Part shown: piece by piece, positions 1 to 7,724 of the stretch
Layout of the letters: the number at the start of each line of letters is the position of its first letter
Numbering within the stretch: the stretch's first letter is position 1
Assembly: GCA_964394715.1 (NCBI GenBank)
Contig: CAYMYR010000004.1
Location: 16,209-80,208 of the forward strand
Reading direction: 5' to 3'
DNA length: 64,000 nt
Origin: UBA8904 sp964394715
Lineage (GTDB): Bacteria > Desulfobacterota > Syntrophia > Syntrophales > Smithellaceae
Notes under the pieces: generated by a model
What the model saw: the letters and a program-made list of their open reading frames with translations, nothing else
The model's database searches: none
Told to the model about the DNA's origin: nothing
Program-made: the position numbers and the translations under genes

Positions 1-1197
1 GACAGTATCTCCTCTTTCAAGGCAGAGTCTGATTCGACAGAACCGAAAGAAGAGAATCTGGGAGAGGTACATTATGCCCGGCAACCGGAAATTGATCCGG
101 CGCAGCTGATTCTAAACCCACAGGAACAGGAACAGCTCCAGGAGATGATCCGCTTTGAGGAAGAAGCCGATTTTTCATCATATGTGAATGCCCTGCTTGA
201 CATTCTTCTCCTGTATCGTGATGAAGAAAGTTTTCGAACCATTTTGGAGGTTTTGTCCGAAGAATTCACCGGGACCCTTGCCCGGCAGGAATTTGATATA
301 TCTCTTAAAATTGTCTGGGGACTGCGTAAGATTGTCGAACAATATAAAAAGCAGATGCCCTGGGCAGTCCCCATTGCTGAAAGCTTTTTTCAGAAAGCTT
401 CCGATGTTGATTCCCTGTCGCCTATTTTGCAGACATGGAACCATATCAATGCGGAACAAACAGATATCCTTGAACAGATTTTCAAATATCTTGACCCGAA
501 AGCCATTCATACACTGGCCCTTCTGCTTGCCGAAGGAGTGACTCAAAGACAAAGACAGATTCTGTCCGATGCCATCATCGCCCTGGCCGGTAAGAATATT
601 CAGCCGCTTGAAGATTTGTTGAATGCTTCAGATGACAAGCTTGCGGAAAGCCTGATTCCCATTATCGTTCATCTGGATAAAGAAAAATCCCTGCACTGTC
701 TGATGAAGCTATTGCGAAAGGATTCGTCGCTTATTCGTGAAAAGGCAATCCGGGCGATCATGGATCGTGGCCTTGTCCCGGTTAGTGAGGTTTTTGAGTG
801 GATTGATGATCGCGATGAGGTCGTCCGCCGTCTTGTGATGAGGCAACTGGGGAAAAAACGTGACAGGGCAATAGAAGACCTGTTCCTGACGTATCTCAAA
901 AACAAAACTTTTCAAAAAGATCAGGCAGATCATGTGATGGTTTGTTTCAAAACACTGGGACGCTGCGGTTCTTTACATGCTATCCCTTATCTTCGTGAGA
1001 CACTGCTTCAGAGGAAATGGATGCCGGGATTCTGGAGGGCACTGTATCGAAGAGGTGCAGTCGTTGCGCTTGAAGCGTTAGCAATACCCGAATCTGAACA
1101 ACTCCTCGATAAGGCGCGTCGTTCAATGCACCCCAGCCTGCGCGGCGTTTTCAAAGATATCAGCAGGGAAAATCAGAAAAACAAAGGAGGCCGGTAA
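1..1197 (+). CDS. HEAT-repeat-like protein, 5' end outside the window
   Basis: The frame is open from the first base, so the true start lies upstream; 398 residues are visible. The protein is almost wholly helical. Around visible residues 235-290 it shows paired-helix units (for example DSSLIREKAIRAI and DRDEVVRRLVMRQL) typical of HEAT or Armadillo-like scaffolds. No enzymatic motif, signal peptide or membrane segment is visible. Its last codons carry the strong ribosome site (AAGGAGG) of the next gene, whose ATG begins 2 nt after this stop, so the two are almost certainly co-translated. A scaffold or partner role for the HD-GYP protein is inference. Length and N-terminal domain are unknown because of the truncation. 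Confidence 0.75.
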   Translation, partial: DSISSFKAESDSTEPKEENLGEVHYARQPEIDPAQLILNPQEQEQLQEMIRFEEEADFSSYVNALLDILLLYRDEESFRTILEVLSEEFTGTLARQEFDISLKIVWGLRKIVEQYKKQMPWAVPIAESFFQKASDVDSLSPILQTWNHINAEQTDILEQIFKYLDPKAIHTLALLLAEGVTQRQRQILSDAIIALAGKNIQPLEDLLNASDDKLAESLIPIIVHLDKEKSLHCLMKLLRKDSSLIREKAIRAIMDRGLVPVSEVFEWIDDRDEVVRRLVMRQLGKKRDRAIEDLFLTYLKNKTFQKDQADHVMVCFKTLGRCGSLHAIPYLRETLLQRKWMPGFWRALYRRGAVVALEALAIPESEQLLDKARRSMHPSLRGVFKDISRENQKNKGGR

Positions 1198-1199
1198 CC

Positions 1200-2642
1200 A
1201 TGTCTGATAAGCAATCCTCATTGACTCGTGCCGGCCAGGAATTCATGAAGTCCCTGTATCGCCTGATTAATACCGCTCGAATCTATCGGGACAATAACCA
1301 GTTGATCAGAAAGGGAGTCGGGGAATTAAAGGGAGTTATCGATACCCTGGCGGGAAGAGACGATATTAGTGTTCATCTGTGGCGTGGAAGGTTTCATATC
1401 CGTGGAGAAAGGCTTCAATATCGCAGGGACCTGGCTAGTATTATCAACGGCATGGTGGCCTATTTTACTCAAAGAAACATCGGACAGGTCATATTTTTTA
1501 ATGAGTCTAGAAATGTATCGGTCGAAGACTTTGTGGCGATGATACGTTTGCTGAATGATTCAGTAATGTCTGATGATCCGCCTGCCTGGCTTGAAGAAAA
1601 AATGCTGGAGCATGGGTTTTCATGGCTTCAGGTGATCCGGAAACAGGATGAAGAATTGGCGGATAAGGCAGCGAGCCCGGAAGAGGAGCGCTATGAGAAA
1701 GCCCGCAGCACATATATTCATGCGGTGGATACCGTACGGGAAGTAGCTCAAAAAGCATGCAAGGGAATCGTGGGTGTTCGAAAGACAAGACGCCTGGCTC
1801 AAAACATCGTCGATCTGGTCAAGGAAGACAATTCTTTAATGCTCGGTCTGGCATCCATAAAAGATTACGATGATTATACTTACACGCATTCGGTCAATGT
1901 TGCCCTGCTGGCGACATGCCTGGGCAGGCAGATCAACATGTCCGATGTCTCGCTTGAGTATCTATCCGTCTGCGGGCTTTTACACGATTTGGGGAAAGTG
2001 GGTGTTTCGAAGGATGTCCTTCATAAGCAGGGTGAACTCAGTGTCGGGGAGTGGGATGAAATGAAGGCACATCCCCTGATCGGTGTCCGGAAAATTCTCA
2101 GATTGAATGCACCTCATAAATTGCGATCGAGGATTATTCTTGGTCCTTTTGAGCATCATCTGAATCCTGATATGAGCGGTTATCCAAGGACGATCTTCAT
2201 GGACAAACTGAGTCTTATCGGGAAAATTCTTCGTATTGCCGATGTCTACGAAGCTCTGACCGCACAGAGGGCTTATCGTGCCAGAGCTTACGCGCCGGAC
2301 GAAGCCTTGAGAAAAATGTGGAGCGAAAGAGGGCAGAAATTTGACCCGATTTTATTGAAGAACTTTATTCAAATGATGGGGATTTATCCTGTCGGTTCCA
2401 TGGTGGAGTTAAATGATGGTCACTTTGCCCTGGTGATGGACTATCCTGAAGAGTCCCGGAATGACCTGCCGCTCGTATTGCTTCTTGTGGACGACGGCAA
2501 GGGTAATCTGATTCGGGGTGACATGGTTTATCTGGCGGACCAGGTCACGAAGGAGGGGTCCCTTCCCTTGAATATTGTTCGCGGTGTTGAGCCCACGCGC
2601 TTTGGAATTCAGGCTGCTGAGTTTTTTCTTCATGAAAAGTGA
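1200..2642 (+). CDS. HD-GYP domain protein, probable cyclic-di-GMP phosphodiesterase
   Basis: Cytoplasmic protein of 480 residues with no signal peptide or membrane segment. The N-terminal 200 residues are helical and of unknown function. An HD-GYP domain follows: the HD pair is H262-D263 in LLHDLGKVGV, and the GYP triplet is G327-Y328-P329 after the HH pair of the metal-binding set. HD-GYP enzymes hydrolyse cyclic di-GMP to GMP or pGpG; the intact motifs make activity likely but not proven. About 100 C-terminal residues resemble the accessory tail often found after HD-GYP domains. No receiver domain is present, so input probably comes from the N-terminal region or from the HEAT-like partner encoded just upstream. 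Start chosen at the ATG after AAGGAGG. Confidence 0.88.
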   Translation: MSDKQSSLTRAGQEFMKSLYRLINTARIYRDNNQLIRKGVGELKGVIDTLAGRDDISVHLWRGRFHIRGERLQYRRDLASIINGMVAYFTQRNIGQVIFFNESRNVSVEDFVAMIRLLNDSVMSDDPPAWLEEKMLEHGFSWLQVIRKQDEELADKAASPEEERYEKARSTYIHAVDTVREVAQKACKGIVGVRKTRRLAQNIVDLVKEDNSLMLGLASIKDYDDYTYTHSVNVALLATCLGRQINMSDVSLEYLSVCGLLHDLGKVGVSKDVLHKQGELSVGEWDEMKAHPLIGVRKILRLNAPHKLRSRIILGPFEHHLNPDMSGYPRTIFMDKLSLIGKILRIADVYEALTAQRAYRARAYAPDEALRKMWSERGQKFDPILLKNFIQMMGIYPVGSMVELNDGHFALVMDYPEESRNDLPLVLLLVDDGKGNLIRGDMVYLADQVTKEGSLPLNIVRGVEPTRFGIQAAEFFLHEK

Positions 2643-2753
2643 ACTTGTCAGAATTTTCAACGAACCTATTTCTAAAACCATGGAATCAGACAGGATCTGA
2701 GACTGGTCTGGAAATATTCCGCCAATCGTAAGGATTCAAAACGACTGCTCATT

Positions 2754-2783
2754 TTGACATAATGATACGGTTGTTTTTGCAAT
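2754..2783 (+). promoter_or_regulatory. Possible sigma-70 promoter in the acyl-CoA dehydrogenase upstream gap
   Basis: A perfect TTGACA (2754-2759) is followed after 18 nt by TGCAAT (2778-2783), a four-of-six match to the -10 consensus. It lies in the 266-bp gap between the HD-GYP gene and the acyl-CoA dehydrogenase. A TATAAA at 2873-2878 close to the start codon could be an alternative -10 but lacks a good -35. The gap holds no gene. Confidence 0.35.
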
Positions 2784-2908
2784 GGGGTGATTCAGTTAAA
2801 AAACGGTGGCGACTTTTTTTAAAAAAAGATAAAGGTTTTTCCATGATTTTGAAGAAATCGTTCCAGAGGCAATATAAAATAATCGTGTTAATCTGAAAGG
2901 AGTCAGAA

Positions 2909-4624
2909 ATGAATTATTTATTACAGCCGAAAAAGTATCAGAGTCTCATGGCCGACGAAGGCTCAAAAGCCATCATGAACAAGACCATTGCCTTTTTTGA
3001 GAAGATGGGCAAAACAAGACTTCTCGACGACTATAACAAGAAGGTCTGGTACCGTGAGTTTGTCGATTTCATTGGCAAAGAACAGATCTTTGCGAAGCTT
3101 CTTACTCCCAGCCAATATGGGGGTGGTGATCCGGATTGCCGTTGGGACACGGCCCGCAACAGTGAATATAGCGAACTGCTGGCTTTCTACGGCCTGGGTT
3201 ACTGGTATTGTTTCCAGGTGACCATTCTGGGATTGGGACCCATATGGATGAGCCCCAATGAGAAGGCCAAGAAAAAGGCTGCCGATTTGCTTAAAAAAGG
3301 AGCGATCTTTGCTTTCGGTCTGTCCGAAAGAACCCATGGTGCTGATATTTACTCTACGGAGACCAGCCTGACACCCAAGGGTGACGGCACCTGGGTAGCC
3401 AACGGAGAAAAATACTACATCGGCAATGGCAACGAAGCCGAGATGGTTTCCACGCTTGGCAAGATCAAGGACGGAACGGACGACTACACTTTCTTTGTTA
3501 CCAACTACCTCAACAAGGCATATGAGCTAAAGAAAAACGTCATCTCCCACCAGGAGTATGTATCCAATTTTGCCCTGCATGATTACCCGATCACCGAAGA
3601 TGATATTCTCTCCCGGGGGCCCCATGCGTGGGATTCCGCCCTGAACACTGTAAATGTCGGCAAGTTCAACATCGGACCGGCATCCATAGGTATCGCAGAG
3701 CACTGCTTCTATGAGGCCATTACGCATGCGTCCAACCGTGTACTCTATGGCATGAAAGTGACGGACATGCCTCATGTGCGCAAAAACTTCATGGATGCCT
3801 GGCTCAGACTGCTGGGGATGAAAATGTATCAACGACGCGCAACGGACTACTTCCGGGGTGCGAGTGAAAATGACCGCCGCTACCTGCTGTATAACCCAAC
3901 AAGCAAGATGAAGGTAACCCTGCAGTCTGAAGATGTGGTCAATCTGCTCTGGGAAGTGATTGCTGCCAAGGGTTTCGAGAAGGACACCATTTTTCACATG
4001 GCGGCTGCCGATGTGCGCGGACCGTCCAAGCTTGAGGGTACGGTACACGTAAACGTGCAGCTTATTCGCAAGTTCATCAAGAACTATTTCTTTAGCCCGG
4101 CGGAGTATGTCCCTACGGCGCCGGACTTCGCGCTCAAGGATGACTTGTTCCTGTTTAATCAGGGGCCAACCAAGGGATTGGGCAAGGTTCAGTTCCACGA
4201 CTACAAGCCTGTTTTCGAGGCCAACAAAGGGCTGCCGAATGTGGCCGCCTTTATTCAGCAGATCGAAATCTTCAAGGAGATGCTGGAGAAGGCCGGACCG
4301 GACAATATACAGGAGATGGATCCCACCTTTTCGCTGCCGGTAGGTGAGATGTTCTCTATCGTGGTTTACGGCCAGCTCATCCTTGAGCAGGCCAAGTTTG
4401 ACGGACTTGATCCGGATATCCTCAACCAGATTTTCGATTTCATGGTGCGGGACTTTGCTCACTTTGCCCTGCAGATATACGGAAACCATACGACCAAGGA
4501 CGAGCAACGCGCCTACTGCACGAAGATTATGCTCATTAAGGCAGTTCCTAATCCCGAGCAGTACAATAAGGTCTGGGAAAAGTTTGTTACCGTTTTAAAT
4601 GGCGAATACGCGATGAATGAATAA
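2909..4624 (+). CDS. Large acyl-CoA dehydrogenase (571 aa)
   Basis: FAD-dependent enzyme that introduces the 2,3 double bond in an acyl-CoA and passes electrons to an electron-transfer flavoprotein. The middle-domain substrate and flavin loop is visible as GLSERTHGADIYST near residue 135, and a glutamate in a KLEGT motif (E376) sits where the catalytic base of medium-chain acyl-CoA dehydrogenases lies. At 571 residues it is longer than the usual 380-residue enzyme and has a C-terminal extension of about 150 residues, as in the DmdC/large FadE-type group. It stands alone, with a strong AAGGAG ribosome site, a candidate promoter upstream and a hairpin terminator downstream. Codons end in C or G more often than in neighbouring genes, suggesting high expression. 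Substrate cannot be told from sequence; fatty, aromatic or alicyclic acyl-CoA are all possible. Confidence 0.9.
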   Translation: MNYLLQPKKYQSLMADEGSKAIMNKTIAFFEKMGKTRLLDDYNKKVWYREFVDFIGKEQIFAKLLTPSQYGGGDPDCRWDTARNSEYSELLAFYGLGYWYCFQVTILGLGPIWMSPNEKAKKKAADLLKKGAIFAFGLSERTHGADIYSTETSLTPKGDGTWVANGEKYYIGNGNEAEMVSTLGKIKDGTDDYTFFVTNYLNKAYELKKNVISHQEYVSNFALHDYPITEDDILSRGPHAWDSALNTVNVGKFNIGPASIGIAEHCFYEAITHASNRVLYGMKVTDMPHVRKNFMDAWLRLLGMKMYQRRATDYFRGASENDRRYLLYNPTSKMKVTLQSEDVVNLLWEVIAAKGFEKDTIFHMAAADVRGPSKLEGTVHVNVQLIRKFIKNYFFSPAEYVPTAPDFALKDDLFLFNQGPTKGLGKVQFHDYKPVFEANKGLPNVAAFIQQIEIFKEMLEKAGPDNIQEMDPTFSLPVGEMFSIVVYGQLILEQAKFDGLDPDILNQIFDFMVRDFAHFALQIYGNHTTKDEQRAYCTKIMLIKAVPNPEQYNKVWEKFVTVLNGEYAMNE

Positions 4625-4674
4625 ACCCAAGGGTATTCGGATGCCGAAATTGAGCGTCTGAAAGCTGTTTTTTT

Positions 4675-4713
4675 AAAAAATGGGGAGAACCTGAAAATTC
4701 TTCCCATTTTTTT
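4675..4713 (+). terminator. Rho-independent terminator of the acyl-CoA dehydrogenase gene
   Basis: Stem of TGGGGAGAA with TTCTTCCCA (one G-U pair) over an 8-nt loop, flanked by A6 on the left and T7 on the right, so it could terminate from either direction. It lies 50 bp after the acyl-CoA dehydrogenase stop. Confidence 0.8.
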
Positions 4714-4812
4714 ATCTTTTCTCTTACCCCATGCGTTTGTTGAGCGAAATTATGGCAGCAGACATGCCGTTATGTTACAAGGTTTATGGTGATTATTTTT
4801 AAGGGATAAATT

Positions 4813-4913
4813 ATGCAAAATATTGATGGTGTTATTCTTAAGGTGGAAATATGAGCACAAAACCACACTCACAAGAAAATAGCTTTGGTGCTGTTTACTT
4901 GAACCTTTTCTGA
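4813..4913 (+). other. Two tiny overlapping open frames with ribosome sites, doubtful coding
   Basis: A 13-codon frame (4813-4854, preceded by AAGGGA) overlaps through ATGA with a 20-codon frame (4851-4913, preceded by AAGGTGG). Both starts have good ribosome-site spacing, which is uncommon by chance, but the peptides are too short to judge. They may be a leader peptide pair, a gene remnant or coincidence. Confidence 0.15.
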
Positions 4914-4939
4914 ATCTGATAACGCCTTTAAAAGACTGA

Positions 4940-5113
4940 TCAGTGCTTCAGGCGGCTGATGAGTTCTGCCATAAACACTTCACGTTCCTGCAGCTCTTTG
5001 CGGAATTCCTTGCGGTCCGTATTGGCAATTTCATGCTTAAGATCAGGCAGATACCTCTCCAGAATCGTCAAGAGCTCGCCTTCTTCTTTTTCCGACAGAT
5101 GAAGTTTATCCAT
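4940..5113 (-). CDS. Small uncharacterised helical protein (57 aa)
   Basis: A complete small gene on the minus strand. The ATG at 5113-5111 follows a strong ribosome site (GAAAGGAGA at 5119-5127) and the frame ends at TGA 4942-4940. The protein starts MDKLHLSEKEEGELL and is rich in Glu, Lys and Leu, with heptad-like spacing suggesting one or two amphipathic helices. There is no signal peptide or membrane segment. I recall similar short acidic-helical proteins starting MDKLxLSExE in other deltaproteobacteria, but none with an assigned function, and I assign none here. It is isolated: the nearest genes are the acyl-CoA dehydrogenase (convergent, about 315 bp away) and the Lys-tailed hypothetical gene (same strand, upstream). 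Confidence 0.75.
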   Translation of the reverse strand: MDKLHLSEKEEGELLTILERYLPDLKHEIANTDRKEFRKELQEREVFMAELISRLKH

Positions 5114-5601
5114 ATTATGTCTCCTTTCATTCTCTTATGGCTGTTACCTTTGTTTATGCACAAACTAATGAAATAACATATCTTAAGCGATTGCTTTCTT
5201 TACGGAACAATCAAAAGCCAGGAATGATTGGATGTGCTGTGGTCATAAACATCACAAATGAGAGGAAAGTGTAAAATCAGCATAATTTAACGCAGATTAT
5301 CATGACGAATTTATCAGATGTGTGTTTGAATGTCAGAAATCGAAGGCAGGTATTTCAGAAAATTACGACGTGCAGAGGCCGAAATTGAACACAAGTTTCC
5401 AGGCCAATTTTAAAATAATGAAATTCTCCCCCTTTCCCGTTAAACAGTTCCAAATTATTTGTTCTTAAATTAATCGTTTCTACAAGCCAATATACAAATA
5501 TCTTTGGTTATATTTTCATCATTTCATTAGAAATTGTCAAGATGATAATAGAAATAGCCAAAAACAATTATGATCCGGTTCGCTTACATTATTTTTGCGG
5601 T
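5114..5601. other. Gene-free gap, AT-rich
   Basis: 488 bp between the small-protein gene and the next minus-strand gene. It contains the small gene's ribosome site at its left edge. No convincing open frame, tRNA, strong hairpin with T-run or promoter pair was recognised in the remainder. It probably holds the small gene's promoter. Confidence 0.5.
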
Positions 5602-6009
5602 TTATTTTTTCATTTTTCTTTTTGCCGTAGTCTTTCCGGCGCTTTTTCGGACAGCGGGCTTTTTCACGGCAAAGAAGGAAGCGATGTGTTTGCCCTCTTC
5701 TTCACCCACGGGTTCTTTGCCTGTTGTAATCTGCGCCGACTGGTTGTCTGCCGACCAGTTGAACATGACAGGCTTTTCATTGCGCAGCATATCAGTGAAA
5801 GAAAAAAGATCGGAGCGGTGAAAACTCAGAAAAACCGTACCGTTAAGACCCTGCCTGGGGCCGGGCAGGGGACCGGTTCTGTCCACGAAGGCCGCCATGC
5901 AAAGAAGTTTGTTCTGTCCATCATACAAATAAAGGAAAGCGGCATTTTCTGTATTCATGGCCCGAAATTCATACTGATAATTGATTACTTCAGCGCTGAC
6001 ATTCGGCAT
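5602..6009 (-). CDS. Uncharacterised protein with lysine-rich C-terminal tail (135 aa)
   Basis: The start is taken at the ATG (6009-6007) beginning MPNVSAEVINYQYEF, because AAGGAGATC lies just upstream; an in-frame start 20 codons earlier has no ribosome site. The first 105 residues look like one soluble alpha/beta domain with no motif I recognise. The last 25 residues are strongly basic (KKPAVRKSAGKTTAKRKMKK), like the tails of histone H1-like or other nucleic-acid-binding bacterial proteins. There is no signal peptide. The opposite strand is also open here, but its product has a biased composition and no ribosome site. A nucleic-acid-binding role is a guess from the tail alone. Confidence 0.65.
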   Translation of the reverse strand: MPNVSAEVINYQYEFRAMNTENAAFLYLYDGQNKLLCMAAFVDRTGPLPGPRQGLNGTVFLSFHRSDLFSFTDMLRNEKPVMFNWSADNQSAQITTGKEPVGEEEGKHIASFFAVKKPAVRKSAGKTTAKRKMKK

Positions 6010-6328
6010 AAAAGTGATCTCCTTTTTCAAAATTACAATGAAAAAATCACCAATTATTTCATCTAACATTTTCTCGATTTTGATTTATTGCTGTCATGTA
6101 TCAGATATATTACAATAAATTTGAGCAGGATTCAAGTGATGTGGAACCTGGTTTGATATCTTTATAAGCATGGTTTAATAACTGTCCCAAGGGTGTTTTT
6201 TGAGAACTTGGCCCGCATCAGGGGACTTTACTCTTAACCGATATCCCGTACGAGATAAAGTCGTTGCCTGTCTGCTCCGGGTATGGTAGCTTCACGCCAA
6301 CTTATTCGGATTAAATATCGGTACTCCC
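6010..6328. other. Divergent intergenic region upstream of folC
   Basis: 319 bp between the start of the Lys-tailed gene (minus) and folC (plus). It must carry both promoters, but no consensus pair stands out on either strand. A short stem CCAAG/CTTGG occurs around 6187-6210. No small gene or RNA was recognised. Confidence 0.4.
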
Positions 6329-7633
6329 ATGACAAAATATCATTATGAGGATTATCTTTCCAGTCTGAACATTGATGTCATGCGCTTCGGTCTGGATGCG
6401 ATGAAAGGACTTCTGGCGAAGTTCGGCAATCCTCAGGATGACTACCCGACGATCCTTGTGGCAGGGACCAACGGCAAGGGCTCTACTGCCGCGATGATCA
6501 CATCTATTATAAAGCAGTCAGGCCGCAGAGTGGGGCTTTATACGTCACCCCATCTTGTGGATGTTCGTGAACGGATTGTCATAAACGGGGCAAAAATCCC
6601 GGTTCGGATATTGGATCACATTGTTCGTGAGATCAAGAACCATGTGGCGGGACAAATCACCTACTTTGAAGTATTGACCGCCGCCGCGTTAATATATTTT
6701 CAGCGGGCACATGTTGATATCGCGGTGATGGAAGTGGGCCTTGGTGGCAGACTTGACGCGACAAATGTGTGCCGTCCGATTGTCTCGGTTATTACCAATA
6801 TCGGACTGGAGCACATGGCCTATCTGGGCCGGACGCTGACGGCGATTGCCGGAGAAAAGGCCGGAATCATCAAACCGGCGGGTATCTGTATTACCGGAGC
6901 GTCGCAGCAGAGGGTTGTGCAGACGTTGACAGCAACCTGCCGTCAGAATCAAGCCGTTTTATATCGGCTGGGCATGGATTTTAAGATGTTCAGAAGGAAG
7001 AACGGTTTGGCCGACTATCATGGAATGACGAAGAGATTAAACGGTTTGGTCGTTCCGCTCAGGGGTGGGTATCAATTGTCCAATGCTGCATTGGCGTTGG
7101 CTGCAGTTGAAATCATTGGGAAAAAGGGATTTGTGACGGATTCTGAGGCTATATATTCCGGATTGAAAAAAACGCACTGGGAAGCCAGGATGGAAATCCT
7201 TTCCGAGCGGCCTTTTTTCCTGCTCGATGGTGCGCATAATCCTTCCGGGGTCAGCGCTTTGCAGAGTGCGCTTAAGAAGGATTTTTCCTGGCGACGTTTG
7301 ATCCTGATTTTTGCCGCGTTGGCGGATAAAGATTATCTTGCCATGCTGAAAAAAATTGCGCCGCTTGCCGCAATAACGATTTTACCGCCTTTGCAGACCA
7401 ACCGCGCCGTTAAGGCGCGGGAGTTGGCCCGGGTGATGAAAGGTCTGGGCTGCCGGGCGGTTGTTTCGGAGAGTGTCGGGCAAGCGATTCTGAAGGCAAT
7501 GAAGATGGCCTCTGACTCAGACATGATCTGTGCCCTGGGATCATTTTATCTTGCGGGAGAGGTAAAACAGGTATTTCATCAAATGCGTTCTTGTGATAAG
7601 CAGCACGGCGATGCGGGATCAGGTAGGATCTAG
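6329..7633 (+). CDS. folC: Bifunctional folylpolyglutamate synthase / dihydrofolate synthase
   Basis: Mur-ligase-superfamily enzyme that joins dihydropteroate to glutamate using ATP and then extends the glutamate tail of folates in the cytoplasm. The P-loop is VAGTNGKGST near residue 48, followed by TSPHLVDVRERI, and the C-terminal ligase domain carries LDGAHNPSGV. The 434 residues match the family length. The ribosome site is weak (no clear purine run before ATG 6329), but the N-terminus aligns with the usual FolC start. Whether one enzyme does both reactions cannot be told from sequence. It precedes lptD by 91 bp in the same direction. Confidence 0.92.
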   Translation: MTKYHYEDYLSSLNIDVMRFGLDAMKGLLAKFGNPQDDYPTILVAGTNGKGSTAAMITSIIKQSGRRVGLYTSPHLVDVRERIVINGAKIPVRILDHIVREIKNHVAGQITYFEVLTAAALIYFQRAHVDIAVMEVGLGGRLDATNVCRPIVSVITNIGLEHMAYLGRTLTAIAGEKAGIIKPAGICITGASQQRVVQTLTATCRQNQAVLYRLGMDFKMFRRKNGLADYHGMTKRLNGLVVPLRGGYQLSNAALALAAVEIIGKKGFVTDSEAIYSGLKKTHWEARMEILSERPFFLLDGAHNPSGVSALQSALKKDFSWRRLILIFAALADKDYLAMLKKIAPLAAITILPPLQTNRAVKARELARVMKGLGCRAVVSESVGQAILKAMKMASDSDMICALGSFYLAGEVKQVFHQMRSCDKQHGDAGSGRI

Positions 7634-7724
7634 CATTGAACCACCTGGAAGGGAAGTCCTGCTAATCATGTCGATAGTGGATGAATGCTGTTTTGCTTCT
7701 ATTGTAAATGGATGAAGAAGGTTA

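Noticed and set aside
3527..4507. 326-codon open frame on the minus strand, antisense to the acyl-CoA dehydrogenase
   Set aside because: It exists because of the strong codon bias of the real gene. The product has no recognisable domain and no ribosome site.
4943..5176. 77-codon plus-strand frame opposite the 57-residue gene
   Set aside because: Its product is a Phe-rich antisense shadow. The minus-strand gene has the ribosome site.
5542..6066. 174-codon plus-strand frame opposite the Lys-tailed gene
   Set aside because: No ribosome site. The minus-strand frame has AAGGAGATC at a sensible distance and a more protein-like composition.
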